Below, piece after piece: positions 45,240 through 57,864 of a DNA stretch of 64,000 nt. Positions within the stretch are counted from its first letter, which is position 1; each line of letters opens with the position of its first letter. Made by a program: the position numbers and the translations under genes. This DNA comes from Trichoderma breve (Eukaryota; Ascomycota; Sordariomycetes; Hypocreales; Hypocreaceae), in NCBI RefSeq assembly GCF_028502605.1, contig NC_079236.1, positions 1 to 64,000 of the forward strand. Direction: 5' to 3'. A model generated the notes under the pieces. It was not told the origin of the DNA. It saw only the letters and a program-made list of their open reading frames with translations, and searched no databases.

Positions 45240-47466
45240 TATGATATATAAATTATACAGTCAAAGGTCTCTTGAAAAATTGAAGGGTCGATAAACCAGT
45301 AGCGATTTTGCTTGCTAAGTCGTGAGCTTCGTCGTCAGTCTTGACAACCTTATTTATATGCTAGTTTATTGGTGCTCTTTGCCTTGTCAACTGCTTCAAC
45401 TGGCGGTGGAGGGATTATCCAATCTTACGTTAGCTATGATACGAGCAGATCCACGAACACTTTCACTTTTACAATACACCTGCTGATTCTGGCTAAAGGA
45501 TCCGCTTCTACATACGACTACAGACAGTTGTCATCCAAGTAACTTTACATTTGGCAGGGGCTAGCAAAATACGAAGCGACCGATAGCCTATCAGGAATCG
45601 CCTTTCGTAAATCCGGGTATAGATTATAACCTTGATCTATGACATGTCGAACTTTTGAGATGCAAGTTTGCATATACTCGATTAGAAGGGTAGTTAAGAG
45701 TGTAAGCTTACTCAACAGTTAGGCAGGTGGTTAATCATTTTCGTGGTAGCATTTATCAGTTGTATGTCCTCGAAAACGTAATGAATACAAATAATGCAAA
45801 CAGTGAACTTTACCTACGGCGCTACTGGACATGTTTTAGATGAGGGTGGTCTTAAAGTGTATATTTAGACCAGTATAAACCCATTAACCGAACTGTGGCA
45901 GCGGGTCCCTGAATACGAATCAAGTTTTCATCAAGCTTTCATCCTGTCCAAGACATCATATCAACTCCCCTGAAGACTCAGACTTATCTATATGACCCCT
46001 TCATCCTGAGCTACCCTCTTAGTTTCCCTATTTTGTGCTTGAACCTTTGCATGTTGAAACTGTAATCCCATGAAATTTGGTATCAATTGCATATGTGAAT
46101 ATCGTAGCAGGTCTCTTTATAAAACTGTTACCCAGGGTGCATGCTTCCAGTAACTATAACACTAATTGTGCAAGGTGGAAGGAAAGCAATCAGGTTTGCG
46201 ATAGTTGAGTGAAAGTGTAACCACCAGTGAGCTATATCTAAGAGTTACCTTGCCTACACTTGATATCAAGAAGAGTCACTGGAATACCTGCTTTTTCTAA
46301 CGGTGGCATTTAATTTACGATACCATGCGTTGAAGTCTCAGTAATCGCTAGTTGACACAACGTGAGATCCCATCACCCCATGAACACGAATGTTGCGCAT
46401 ACGTTATCAAGGATCCTAAACTGCGTCTCAATGTACGCTCTTTCTTTACATGGTATCGAATATCCAGGAATTGGCGCCATATCCTATTCCATTTGTTTCA
46501 TGTGTCCCGCCAGAGCTGTGATAGGACTCGGTATGAACTCCGTAAATTTATGTGGTAGGATTTACCCTTACCCATCATCACCGTGATATCGGCTCTTTAT
46601 GCAGACGCAACACCTAGGGCTAATTTAAGTCTGTCTGTTATTCACCTACATTTTCCTAAGCAAGCAGAGCATGGAGTTCACAAAACGTTTGGGCTTGAGA
46701 GAGCAGATTTAGCAGTTGGGTATACATCGCCATGGGCAGACTAATCGCAGCTTACGTGCATATAAATACGTAATGGTAAAGTGGAATCGCCGTGTGATTT
46801 GGGCGCAGCTATTTATAGCGTCGTTATCGTTTAACTCTACTAACATGCTTCCTTTTAATTTGTCTTATTCCAGAAGCTGTGGTCCAATCCGCTAAGCTAC
46901 CTACAGGTCTAGCAAGTCAGTCGTTCACCACAGCTGACATCAGCAGCGCTCGGATCTCGCTCAGGTTTCGTAGCTTGAATCTATATTAGATCCAGCCTTG
47001 ATGAACATAGCTAGCCACTATGAATAAACATGATATATCAGGCACTAAGAAAATGGACCTTTATTTATTATAATCAGCAGATGTGCTGCTGCTCTAGTGA
47101 AATGTCAGTTGATGCAATTAGTGATAACTGAAACCGAAAGCCTGGAGTGCCGCTACTGCAGCATCATCGAGAACTTAGGCAACTGGCTAACGACAGTCAC
47201 GCAACAAAGAATCTCCACTAGCTTTATTCGTGGTACATAAAAGCGTAAGGGAAGCCACTCTAATAAATGATGTTAGTGGCTTCCATTGGGCTGAGCGTCG
47301 TGCGTAATAACGCCACTGGTGCGATATAGTGTTGATACTGAGTTAATATGTCTGATTCTATTGCTACTGCTGACCCATATCCACAAAATACGCCCAATAT
47401 TGGGCTTTGGTTAAGTTTTCTTGTGTTAGTTGCGGCATTGAAAGAGACCAAGGCAATACGCTACTC
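45240..47466. other. Gene-poor region, no gene supported
   Basis: More than 2 kb without a motif-bearing frame. Short frames around 46350-46590 look mildly protein-like but are not supported. A stretch near 47120-47165 shares a core (tgataactgaaaccgaaagc) with the tRNA-like stretch at 31.2 kb. Confidence 0.45.
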
Positions 47467-47474
47467 TATATAAG
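47467..47474 (+). promoter_or_regulatory. TATA box of the GMC oxidoreductase gene
   Basis: TATATAAG lies 113 bp upstream of the ATG at 47580, a usual distance for fungal genes. It shows that the promoter of the broken gene is still recognisable. Confidence 0.45.
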
Positions 47475-47579
47475 AGCAAACCGACCACTTTATTCAACGA
47501 TAAGGGCAACACATTTAGCCCATCCGAGCTAAATACTTGACATTTCTTGTGAGGGACAGCGGCATCAAATTAAGACAAG

Positions 47580-49521
47580 ATGTCATCTGCAAACTTACTT
47601 GACGCATACGACTACATTATTGTTGGAGGTGGCACAGCTGGTTTAGTTGTAGCATCTCGTCTGAGCAAAGACCTTCATGCTACTGTCTTGGTTATTGAAG
47701 CCGGAAAAGATCATCGAGATGATCCACTGGTGTCAACTCCAGGGCTCCTCGCTTTGCTATGTGGTAACGACAGCTACGATTGGAAATTCATCTCGACACC
47801 CCAGGTAATTATTGTCCTTCTGATTCAAGCTTGCCCCAGCTGATTGATCAAACAACGTTATGACTTTTGCTCGAGCAAGTCGCTGCTTTGAGAAAACCGC
47901 GTGCTAACCATTTTCCCAATATTTACAGTCTGGCCTAAACAATAGAGCTCTCAGCTTAGCTCGAGGCAAGGGCCTTGGTGGCAGCTCAGCCATTAACTTC
48001 ATGCACACTGTCTATCCTACAGCGGCATCAATCGACGCATGGCTTAAACTGGGTAATCCAGGGTGGTCATACCAAGATCTCGCACCCTACTACCAGAAGT
48101 TTGGTACAAGACATGCCCCAACCGACGAGATACGTACAATCACTCGTATAAAGCGAGTAGACGACAGTCTTTCCGGCTATGGACCTATCCAAATGTCTTA
48201 TGGTCAAGGATTTGGTGTTACCAACTCTGCGTGGATGGATGCACACACCTCTCTGGGCTTAAAAGAGACAAATGATCCGATATCAGGGAGCATAACCGGC
48301 GCATTCCAGAATGCCGCAAGCATCCATCCAACCACTAAAACACGCAGTTACGCAGCTTCAGCATATTATGATTCCCAGATCAGACAAAGATCAAACTTGA
48401 CGGTTCTAACGGAGGCCATTGTGTAAAAAATTATTCTTCAAGGCCAAGAGTCAGACGTTGTTGCGACGGGAATTCAAGTACGCGAAATGAACGGATCTAT
48501 CAGAACTGTGAAAGCTCAGCGAGAGGTTATTCTTGCTGCCGGCACAATTCAATCACCTCAAATTCTAGAAGTTTCAGGTGTTGGTGGAAGCAAGTTGCTC
48601 GATGCTTTGGGAATTGATGTTATTCTCGATATTCCCGGAGTTGGAGAGAATTCACAAGACCATGCTCAAGTGTGTCAAAGCTACGAAGTGAAGGATGGTA
48701 TTCCATCGATCGATATGTTCCGGGATCAGGAGCTTGTCGGTGCTGCTATCGCGCAGTACCGGATCAACGGAGATGGTCCACTGGGCACCAATGCTTCTAG
48801 TACTTCCTATCTGCCAATCGTCGATAAGAATGGTCCTTTATCCACAGAATCAAAGAAGATCTTGCTCGATGAATTCGTGGCAGATTCATCAGAGCGGAAC
48901 GTGATACTGAAAGAGTTACTGGTGGAAGCTGGCGCTCCCGCTTTATCATATGTTACTTTCCCAGGCCAAATTAACACAGACATTAAAGATCTTACCAACT
49001 TTTCGAACTATACTGCACCAGCCAAGCCAGAAAACTATTTCACGATACTTAACGCACTCGGACACCCGTTCTCACGCGGCACTTGCCATATTACTTCGCA
49101 AAACATTGATATTCCTCCTACGATTGACCCGGGATATTTTAAGCACCCGGTAGATTTGGAAATCTTGAGCCGAAGTGTAATGTTTGCAGAGAAACTTATG
49201 GCCACTGAGCCTTTAAGTTCGGCTATTCTTGCTCAGCCAAACGGAAAGCGACTTCCAGAAACGATACCAAGTACACTTGAGAAAGCTAAGCATATCGTTG
49301 AGGAGCGTGTTATTTCTAACATGCATCTATGTGGAACATGCCCCATGATGCCACGCGAAGACGGTGGTGTGGTTAACAATCGCCTCCTGGTTTATGGCAC
49401 GAGGAACTTAAGAATTGTTGACGCAAGCGTATTTCCGCTCATACCAGTAGGTAATATCATGACGACCGTGTACGCTGTTGCAGAAAAAGCGGCAGATCTA
49501 ATAAAAGAGGACCAGAAGTAG
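47580..49521 (+). pseudogene. GMC oxidoreductase with one in-frame premature stop
   Basis: Exons 47580-47804 and 47929-49521 join in frame to 605 codons, apart from a single TAA at 48424-48426 (codon about 241). The reading frame is unbroken on both sides. N-terminal FAD motif: YIIVGGGTAGLVVASRLS, then VIEAG. GMC signatures: RGKGLGGSSAINFM and AAGTIQSPQILEVSGVG. C-terminal catalytic region: NMHLCGTCPMM..VDASVFPLIPVGN. The family comprises FAD-dependent alcohol, aryl-alcohol or sugar oxidases/dehydrogenases. No clear signal peptide is seen. The stop sits in 'gtgTAAaaaatt'; a CAA to TAA change would be a typical C-to-T mutation. No short intron can plausibly remove it. Everything else looks functional, so the loss is recent, or the base is an assembly error. 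Confidence 0.85.
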
Positions 49522-50935
49522 ATTCATAGGGCATACATGGGTTATACAGTAGGATTTGAGTCTGAAATCTTGCGATACGGGCCGTGGCTCATTGACCATT
49601 ACTGAAGCTATTTTTGTTCGGGCTACTTCACCACACCCGAGATCTATTTATAAAATACAAATTGCGCGCGAAATGCTATATTTTCCACAATACTCCCCAG
49701 CAAGACTCAGAATTACGGCCGCAATTGCGGACGTTGGGTCGCCATGCCGGTCTTTTCTTTCACATAGAAAAAAAAGCTGCGACATCTATCTCAGCTATCA
49801 ACATTCCAATGGCCGTTAAACAGCCTATGCCTCGTTTTTCCACTGAGAATTTAACTCGGAAAAAAAAATTAGTAGATGGCTCTACTTAGCGGCAAGGAAT
49901 GCTAGCACAGCGTGAACTAACGGATTTGAGATACACGACTCCAACGGTAATTTCGTTAAGCAGTTTATGCACGATGCCTCTAACAAAGCTTCTGACGCCT
50001 AGCGCGGAAGCATTCAAGCGATTCTTCTTTTCGATGAACATTTATGGAAGCAATTAGCGAGGCTAGCAGACTGTCCCGACATATGTCAGTTACACTCAGT
50101 TCGTTTCAAGCCATGGAAATAACTAACCCAATATTATTGTATATTTATATTGCTGAACTATTGAAGTCATTCCAATGGTCTGGTGACAGCTCGTTCAGCT
50201 CTGAGCTTTCAATAAGATTGACGACTCAAGGCATGAGCTGAGTCTGAATCTTGTACCTGTAATGGCGCTATTCCCGTCCTTTCCGCAGCAAGCTACACCA
50301 TTGAGCCGAGTCGGGGGACTCCAAATAAGCAGATCACCAGCTATTACTAGTATTGGGCGCTTATATATCTAATGCGGACATGTTGTTTTGTCTCAGGAGA
50401 AGCATTGAACTAAACCTTTGCGATTGAGAAAGCTTCAATACTGTGCATCCCATCAATGGTATCCTGAGTATTATTTTAGTGAGTGGACATCCAACGCCCT
50501 TGAGCACTGAAAGACGGACAAAGATATGTATTAATCGGCTAGATAGTGATCCATGTGAAAAGCATGAAATCGTATCAGAGCCTCATTTTGTCAGCCTCAG
50601 TGTTAAAGTAGGCTTGATAATCTAGAACGGAATGTATTTAGTACAATATAGGGTGAATTGCCGAGTAGTGCTCCATGGTATTTGCCGATTAGTGTTGTTA
50701 TAAATAGGGCGCGGCGGGGTTGCATTTGCCTCTGAATCCAGTGGGTGTCGGAGCAACATCGTTTCTAGCAATACCATTGTGGTAGCCGTTTTTCACGCTG
50801 GGAGAGGAAAAATCACGTCTATTACATTTGAGGCAGTTATCCAAGAGAATCTTATTGTTCTCATATCTTTTGTTCTCGCATAGTGAGCTTTAAAAGTGCT
50901 GACTTCGCCGCTGTTTTCTCCCTAACAACTCCAAC
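49522..50935. other. Intergenic region, no gene supported
   Basis: About 1.4 kb with short motif-less frames. The last part probably carries the promoter of the SGNH hydrolase gene. Confidence 0.5.
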
Positions 50936-51152
50936 ATGAGACCCTATAGGCATTGCATTCAAGCCTCTGTCAATGTCAGATTATCGATCGCACACCGTCG
51001 AATACCATCGCCCACAGCATATCGTGGAGATCCATTTCGCGCTTATTGCTCTGATCAACGTATGTTTTGTTGACATTCACTCCCTAAGCAAACATAAGAG
51101 GGCGATGATCTGACTCCCAATAGTACCTAGCAGCAATGCGTCAATTCACACA

Positions 51153-51767
51153 ATGCGCCTGATGCCACTTGGAGGCTCGATTACATATGGAGTTGAGTCC
51201 TCTGATAAAAATGGCTACAGAAAATATCTGCGGGATATGCTTATCGCAGACGGGAATATTGTTACCATGGTTGGATCGCGAAGCGCTGGTTCCATGAGCA
51301 ACAATGATCATGAGGGTTGGCGGGGCTTTAGAATTGATCAGATAGAGAGTAAAGCCAAGAACTCTGTTCTACAGCTCATGCCGAATCTTATTACGATCAA
51401 TGCAGGCTCCAATGACTGCATCCAAGATTTCGATATTGAGCGTATTGGTAAACGAATGAGCAATATGCTTGATGTCATTTGGGCTGCATCTCCAAATTCA
51501 ACTATTATTCTATCTAATCTGATACTCAGCCTGGACACTGAGGTTGAGTCGCGCATAAAATGGGCCAACGATCAATTCCGGGGCATGGCACTCTCGAAGC
51601 AGAGTGAAGGAAGAAGGATCGTCTTTGCCGATATGCATAGTCAATGGGGACCAAAAGAAAACGACATAAGCGATGGGACCCATCCAAATGATCAAGGGTA
51701 TTATAAAATGGCCAAAATCTGGTACAAGGGTATTCTAGAGGCCATGGCAAAGGGGTTTATCTCTTAA
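51153..51767 (+). CDS. SGNH/GDSL-type hydrolase
   Basis: A 204-residue frame begins MRLMPLGGSITYG, where GGSIT is block I of the SGNH family with the nucleophile Ser. TINAGSNDC is block III (Asn), and DGTHPNDQGYYKMA is block V with the catalytic Asp and His. The family resembles FeeA-like and carbohydrate-esterase-3-like lipases/esterases. A possible 5' exon (50936-51059) splices in phase to 51124 and would add about 51 residues, but it has no signal-peptide character. The core start is therefore given here. It probably acts as a deacetylase or esterase on carbohydrate or lipid substrates. Confidence 0.8.
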   Translation: MRLMPLGGSITYGVESSDKNGYRKYLRDMLIADGNIVTMVGSRSAGSMSNNDHEGWRGFRIDQIESKAKNSVLQLMPNLITINAGSNDCIQDFDIERIGKRMSNMLDVIWAASPNSTIILSNLILSLDTEVESRIKWANDQFRGMALSKQSEGRRIVFADMHSQWGPKENDISDGTHPNDQGYYKMAKIWYKGILEAMAKGFIS

Positions 51768-51880
51768 TTTGATAGTAACTTAGAGGCATTTAGCTAAAAC
51801 TGTTTACTTTATGGACCAACTATTCCAACTCAACAGTCGGTTTATAGCAACGCAGAATTCACTATAGAGATCCGTAATAT

Positions 51881-53254
51881 TTATGAAGATGCAAAGATTT
51901 CGTGAATACATTTGGAAAAGTTCTCGATGTCCTCTAGGAATAACATTGGTTGCTCCAGCCTCGCAAAATGCCCTCCCTATGTACCTTTATTAGCGATCGC
52001 TGTGAAATAAAACTGATTGTGTAGATCTTACCATCTCATGTGCCTTAAAGAATACTAAATTCGGGTAAAGCTGATAAGCCCAGGCTTTGGGAAGCAAGGC
52101 AAGATCTCGCGAAAATTGGGAATATCCAAGCGGTTTTTCTTTCGATATTGGCATGGGATTTCCTTTGAGAAGTGTTTGTAGGACCTCTGCGTGGTATAGG
52201 CTGCGAGGAAACGTATCCGTGAACCAATAGAAGCTTGCCATAGCCAAGATGGTATCGAGGGGCAATGGTTCTCGTTGGTCAACCCACTCAAGGAACTTCT
52301 CGCCAATCCTAGTCTCCTGTTAGTAAAACGTAAAAGTTGATTGATGGAATTAATCACCAAGCCAGCAAAGAAAGCGGATTGGAAGCAATAGCCAGCCCAA
52401 CAGTAGCAGGGCGAGTGCCATGCTCAAGTGCAAATGCCAAGCCAGTCTGAGCCCAGGTTTCAGTTCGCTCCATTTCCCGCAGCTCCTCAACAGACACACC
52501 ATCAGACGAAGGTGCAGTTTCTCCGGGATTCAGCGTTAGCATATTGACTATAGTCTATTAGATATCTCTTCTCTTGTCTTGTACCTCCTAAGAAAAGCTT
52601 ACCGTGAAAAGCTTTACACTCTTTGTGGTTCGTTGACATAATCCTCGCTAACATACTGCCGAGATCGCCGCCCTGAGCAACGTATCCCTCGCTGAACCCA
52701 AGGTCCATCATCAACTGGTGCATGATTCGCGCAGCCTGCTCCAAAGTCATCTCGACGTTCTTACTAGGACTGCCAGATAGTCCGTAATTTGGCAGTGATG
52801 GTACGATGACGTGGTATGGTAGAGTTGCGGGTGTGTACTTATCGAGAAGGAGCTCCATCATGGGTAAAAGCTCGAAAACTGAACCCGGGAATCCATGTAG
52901 GAAAATGAACGGTATAGCGTCCGTCTTCGAGGAGAACAAAGCCAAGAAATGCACCTCAATTTCCCCAGACTCCGGATCATCAACAGTCATCTTGAAGTTG
53001 GGGAACTTATGGATCCTCGCCTCTTGTTGGCGCCAGTCAAACGCTTCAAGCCATATTTCTTTCGCCTGGCTTAGCCACTCGCGAGACACTCCAAAGCGGC
53101 AATCATTGTGCTGATTCCACCATGTCGCAGGTCCGATCTTTGACAATTTCAGGAGCTCATGAAATTCGGATAATTTCTCTTCAGAGACATGCATGGTAAA
53201 AGGCTCAGGCCTGCCTGGCATATTAGTTGGCGTAACATTGAAATGGCCTGTCAT
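51881..53254 (-). CDS. Epoxide hydrolase with N-terminal EHN domain
   Basis: Four exons (53254-52603, 52547-52358, 52308-52032, 51976-51881) join to 404 residues. The N-terminal EHN region (residues about 10-130, including WWNQHNDCRFGVSREWL) is followed by an alpha/beta hydrolase core. The core has FLHGFPGS (oxyanion), VPSLPNYGLSGSP, the nucleophile Asp in AQGGDLGS (near residue 200), an acid in the C-terminal half and the catalytic His in GGHFARLEQP. This is the microsomal/juvenile-hormone epoxide hydrolase class. Fungal members open epoxides of polyketides or xenobiotics. It ends convergent with the SGNH gene 114 bp away. A TATAAAAA (53364-53371 on the complement) lies about 110 bp upstream. 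Confidence 0.92.
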
Positions 53255-53363
53255 ACTGTGCGCCTTGGGTGTGAGGTTATTTGAAGTTTAAGAACCAGAG
53301 TATTGATGTAAACTGTGTTGAAATAATTTAATAGTATGTAAGATCTGATGAGAAATTGGCTGG

Positions 53364-53371
53364 TTTTTATA
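53364..53371 (-). promoter_or_regulatory. TATA box of the epoxide hydrolase gene
   Basis: TATAAAAA on the minus strand lies about 110 bp upstream of the ATG at 53254. Confidence 0.4.
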
Positions 53372-53708
53372 GCCGCATGGTTTGAGAACTGTTGCATGCT
53401 GAAATATAACAATCTCCGATGCCTTGGACGAAGCTTAAGGCAGCTCAGTCCAGTTCGTACAGTGAGAGCGACAAGTGGGGTGGTTTAACGTCATTAGGCA
53501 GCGCTCTGTGTCTCAGTCCGTCCACCGAGCCTTCGGTCGAAACGAATCAAGACGGCTTCTCATGTACGTAATCTGGCTGCATCCTCAGCTATCGCATCGT
53601 TCATGCAACGCGTACTTCGAAACGTCTCTGCTCTCGAGTCCACTGCTTAGAGGCGTCTCATTTCCATTTTGAACAGTATCCTAGCCTGCCATCAGAACCA
53701 CGCTTCAG

Positions 53709-56233
53709 GTGCCAGTGCAAGATAAACTTCCTCGCATGGACGCAGCGTCAATCAAGCCGTCTGGGTCGCCACATGCGTCACGCGGCGAGGAGCGCGAAGG
53801 CGATGGCGGTTCTCAGCCAAAGAGGAGAAAAGTACGAAAAGGGACGAGGAGCTGCTGGGAGTGCCGGCGGCGGAAGATGAAATGCATTTTCGGGTCGCCG
53901 GCAGAAACCGCCTGCATCAGCTGTAAGCGACGTGGTGCCAAATGTGTTGACCAGCAGTTCCCCGAGCATATATCAACGCCTTTGGATCGTAGCCTTCAGA
54001 TGGGAGACCGAGTCGTGAGAGTTGAAGCACTCGTTGAGCAGTTACTCAACACAGTCTCCAATAGCTCGGACCCTTGCTGCACATGCGCGACGGCACAAGA
54101 CAATGGAAAGTCTCGTCATGACATTATGAGCCCCGCTACTAGCAGCCCTTTGCTTTCGCCATCGCATAGTTCTTATGATCATTTGGATGTACGTGTTCAA
54201 CGCTCAGAAGGCGTTTCAGAAGGCCTGCTTACTTACTTTATTAGCACGACGAGACTCCTCAATACGAAATCTTGGATGGCGATGGCAGCAGCAGACCTTA
54301 TCATCGAACATCTGATAAAAATCGTTCTATTGAACTAGGAAAACACCTTGCATTATCCCGAGTTCTATATGAATCCTTACCTACGCCACAGGACATCGAG
54401 ATAATCGCCAAAGCGCGGGGTGACTTGTCTTCGCGTTTTTATCAAATGCTGACTGTCCCGTACAACGACCTTGACCAGAGCGACCCTCAGTCGTTAGATA
54501 GCCTACTTGAGCGGCCGAGATCAAATGCCCACCCTGTTCTGATAGGGTTATACATGCTCAGGATTGCTACTTTCTTGCAACATCTCCATCCGGATCTTCA
54601 TAAGAACATCAAAGGATTATCAGAACCTCCGCGTCAGATGATGAGCCGCCTGTTCAGCACCGCCATCAGCCTCGTAACCATGAACGAAAGTCTTATCAGC
54701 AGCATTGAAGGACTAGAGTGTGTGATGTTAGAGAGTTTGTGGTATACAAATGGCGGGAATCTGCGCAAAGGATTGGTTGCAATCCGGAGGGCCATAACCG
54801 TTGCGCAATTGATGGGGCTCCATCGCTCCTCCAGCGGCCCACCGCGGTGTAAGCTTCTCAACCCAGAAAAGAAGGTTCATTCAAAGTTTATATGGTTCCG
54901 TATTGTATTTGCGGAACGACACCTTTGTCTCATGCTGGGCCTACCTCAGAGTACGGCCGATCAAAGTATGGCTTCCAAGGATATGCTCGACAACGATACC
55001 CCCATGGGGCGTCTTGACCGCATGCACTGCGTTATCGCATCTCGTATACTCCAGCGCAACCAGTCCGACCCAAGCCCCCACGATTTTGCATTAATGCTAG
55101 AATTAGACAAAGAGTTACAGAAAGCGGCTGAAGACTTACCTAAGAAGTGGTGGCTTCACTCAAACCTGGCAACGACCTTGGACAACCCTGAGACGCTTTT
55201 CTGGGATATGCGGCGGCTATTCCATCAGCTATTTCACTACACTCTTCTCAACCAGCTTCATCTTCCCTATATGCTCCGCTCCTCGATTAATGGACGCGAG
55301 AACCAATACTCACGGATTACTTGCGTCAACGCCTCCCGAGAGGTTCTATCGCGCTTTATAACATTCCGAAGCTCCGACCGTATTGCTTTCTGGTGCCGGA
55401 CACTGGATTTTCTGTCCTTAATGGCGGCCATGACGCTTTTGATAGCGCATCTTGACGGGCACCGTCAAGCTTCTATGTCTCCATCACGCGCGCAGCTGCA
55501 GCAGGCAGCAAGATCAGAGAATTTGCTGACGCACCAACGTCCCGGGGACCGCGCGATGATAGAACAGGTACAGGAAAGTATGGAAGAAGTCAGCCGACAA
55601 AACGGGGATGCACTGGGAGCACGGAGCGCAGAGCTGCTCCGACGACTACTGTCTATTGAGGCCGAGGCAGCCAGAGGACATAGAAGGAGTGTGGACAGCG
55701 TAACTGTGCGGATACCAGCGACTGCTGAAGATCCAGCGGATGAAGAGAATGAAGGGAGAAGTAGCGTTGTGAGCGTCTACATACCATATTTTGGTACCGT
55801 CAAGATCACTCATGGAGGGATCATCTGTAAGGAATCGCTTACAGCGCAAAAGCACACCGCATATACATCCGATCAAGGCTGGATACAAGATTCCGAAACA
55901 GATTTTGTCGATAATACAGTCGAAGTTCTAAAGACTTGGAGTAGCACTCCGGTCGATAAAAACAGCGGCAATAGCCGACAAACAGATACAGATGTTCGAG
56001 CAGGAAAGCTATCAGCATTGGCTCCCTCTGCTGGGGATTACAGTAGCACTACACAAGAAAACAGTATAACAAAGGGCTTTCTACAACAAGAGGAAGATAT
56101 TCTATTTACAAATGGGGCTGATGACTGGGTCTACCAAAGTGTTGATATGGCCTTTCTTGATACCTTGGTGAGAGATGTTGGAGATGATCGGGGTGAAATA
56201 CCGGATAGGTGGGAGGAACAGAACGTGCTCTAA
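53709..56233 (+). CDS. Large Zn2Cys6 transcription factor
   Basis: Two exons (53709-54188, 54245-56233) give 822 residues. The zinc cluster lies near residues 50-80: RSCWECRRRKMKC, then CISCKRRGAKC, six Cys in Gal4-type spacing, preceded by the basic KRRKVRKGTR. The large second exon carries the fungal-specific TF domain (LECVMLESLWYTNGGNLRKG, AITVAQLMGLHR, KFIWFRIVFAERHLCLMLGLP). The C-terminal region is acidic and Ser/Thr-rich, as in activation regions. An alternative start is the Met 9 codons in (MDAASIKP). It is nuclear. It lies divergent from the epoxide hydrolase and convergent with the SDR at 56.4 kb, so either might be a target. Confidence 0.92.
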
Positions 56234-56357
56234 CTGGCAGTAATTACAAAAAAGCTAAAGACATCCAGAAAGACAAAAGGCTGAGAAGATACAGAAAATA
56301 TGTAAGACTGAACTATATAAAATTATACGTTTGTATAAGCTTTTGGGCCATGCCCTT

Positions 56358-57455
56358 TCACTCCAAGCCGTTGTCCTTTCTTACAACCCTAGTAATCTCA
56401 TTCCAGCCAATTATATCTTTGAACCCCCGTTGTAAAAAGCTTTCTCCCATCATACTTGCCCAATAGCCCTTGGATGCTCCTGTTCCCACCCAAAGCCATT
56501 CCCTCATTGCTCCAAATCTCAAAGGGCCCAAACCCCAGCCCCGACCTTTTTCCACTTCGTTTACCACCACCTTTGCATATTCCGCACCTTCCATCTGTTT
56601 TTGCGGAACCCCGAGCTCCATCTTCCCAGCCATAGCTTTGTACAAACTGTTTTCAGGTACTTGATCCGTCCCGTTGGCTTCTAGTTTGCTCTCTATATAG
56701 CCGGTTGGGCATGTCAAGACTCGCACATCGAAAGGCGAAAGCTCTATTGCGAGAGTACGACCATATGAGTTCAGTGCTGCCTTGGTCATTGCATAGGGAC
56801 CTTTGAATGGAAATGGTGTTACAGACGACGCCGATGAAATGTTGACAATTGTGCCTTTGGCCGCAATGAGAAGCGGCAGTAGACTGGATACAACAGCCAT
56901 AAGACCGAAGAGATTCGTGTTAAATATCGAGAAGATATGCTCTCGTGAGACATCGGCTAACGCGCCACGGGTAAGAATGCCCCTTCATATAATTGTTAGT
57001 GATGTCCAAGCCCAAGGGGCTGTAAGATGAAACAAAATTAATTCCACTTACGCATTATTGACCAAAACGTCCAGCTTACCATCATTGAGTTTTTCCACTT
57101 CTGTCTTAATTGCCGTGACACTCTCTGGTTTGGTGACATCAAGAGATAATGTAGTCATCCCTGCCTTCTGAAGATGCGATATAGCTTCTATTTTGCGAGC
57201 CGTGGCGATAACATGGTAACCTATAAGCCGGAAGGAATAGAGAAGAGTGTGTCAGCAATTTATTCAGGTCGAGAATCGGCTTGCATATTGGGGTTGATAA
57301 TTTACCTTGGGCTTGGAACTCTCTCGCTAACGCTTCACCGATTCCACTTGAACATCTAGAAAAGAAATTGTGTTAAAATGTGGCCACGAGATTCTTTATC
57401 ACTGACATATATACCCTGTAATGAGCACTGTTTTGCGTTGGCTGTTTGATGCCAT
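56358..57455 (-). CDS. SDR similar to 1-acyl-DHAP reductase (AYR1-like)
   Basis: Four exons (57455-57415, 57355-57306, 57220-57052, 56982-56358) join to 294 residues. N-terminal TGCSSGIGEALA is the Rossmann motif and LVNNAG is the NNAG motif. The catalytic Ser is in NISSASS and the Tyr/Lys pair is YAMTK. The C-terminal half has one hydrophobic stretch and a Trp/Gly-rich tail (GRGWGLGPLRFGAMREWLWVG), as in AYR1-type reductases bound to ER/lipid membranes. The likely role is NADPH-dependent reduction of an acyl-dihydroxyacetone phosphate or a related ketone; other carbonyls are possible. Introns are short with standard borders. Confidence 0.88.
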
Positions 57456-57864
57456 GGTGGAGTGTTAATGTATCGCTTCGAAATTGCAAAGTGTCTGTTG
57501 ACATATACGCAACGGATTCCATGTGCAGAAATGTTGTCAATTATCCGGAGGAGTAGGCCAGATTTATAGCAGGCACATACATACATATCACGGATGAGGT
57601 TCTCGAGATCAATACAGTACTACTGCATTGTCTGATTTCCAAGTTGGGATGGTGGAGCTGCTTACTCGCCATGTCTAATCTTAACCACAAGTTTTGCGAT
57701 CCTTGGACATGTTTCGACGATGCGGCTATGCCAAATTAGGCATTTGGAGCTGCTTATGCCCGGGGCTGAAAATGGGGCATGGCATGGGTAGTTCCGATTC
57801 ACGTGCTCCATAAGGCCGAAAAGCTTCCCCTGCTTCGTTCCTCTAATACAAAACTCCATGCTTC

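Noticed and set aside
46350..46590. Possible gene with frames of 68-74 codons
   Set aside because: Two overlapping frames compete, with no motif, splice continuity or homology recognised.
48424..48460. Short intron removing the GMC stop codon
   Set aside because: The only GT..AG pair around it is about 28 bp, below the size of any other intron in the window, and flanking protein text is continuous.
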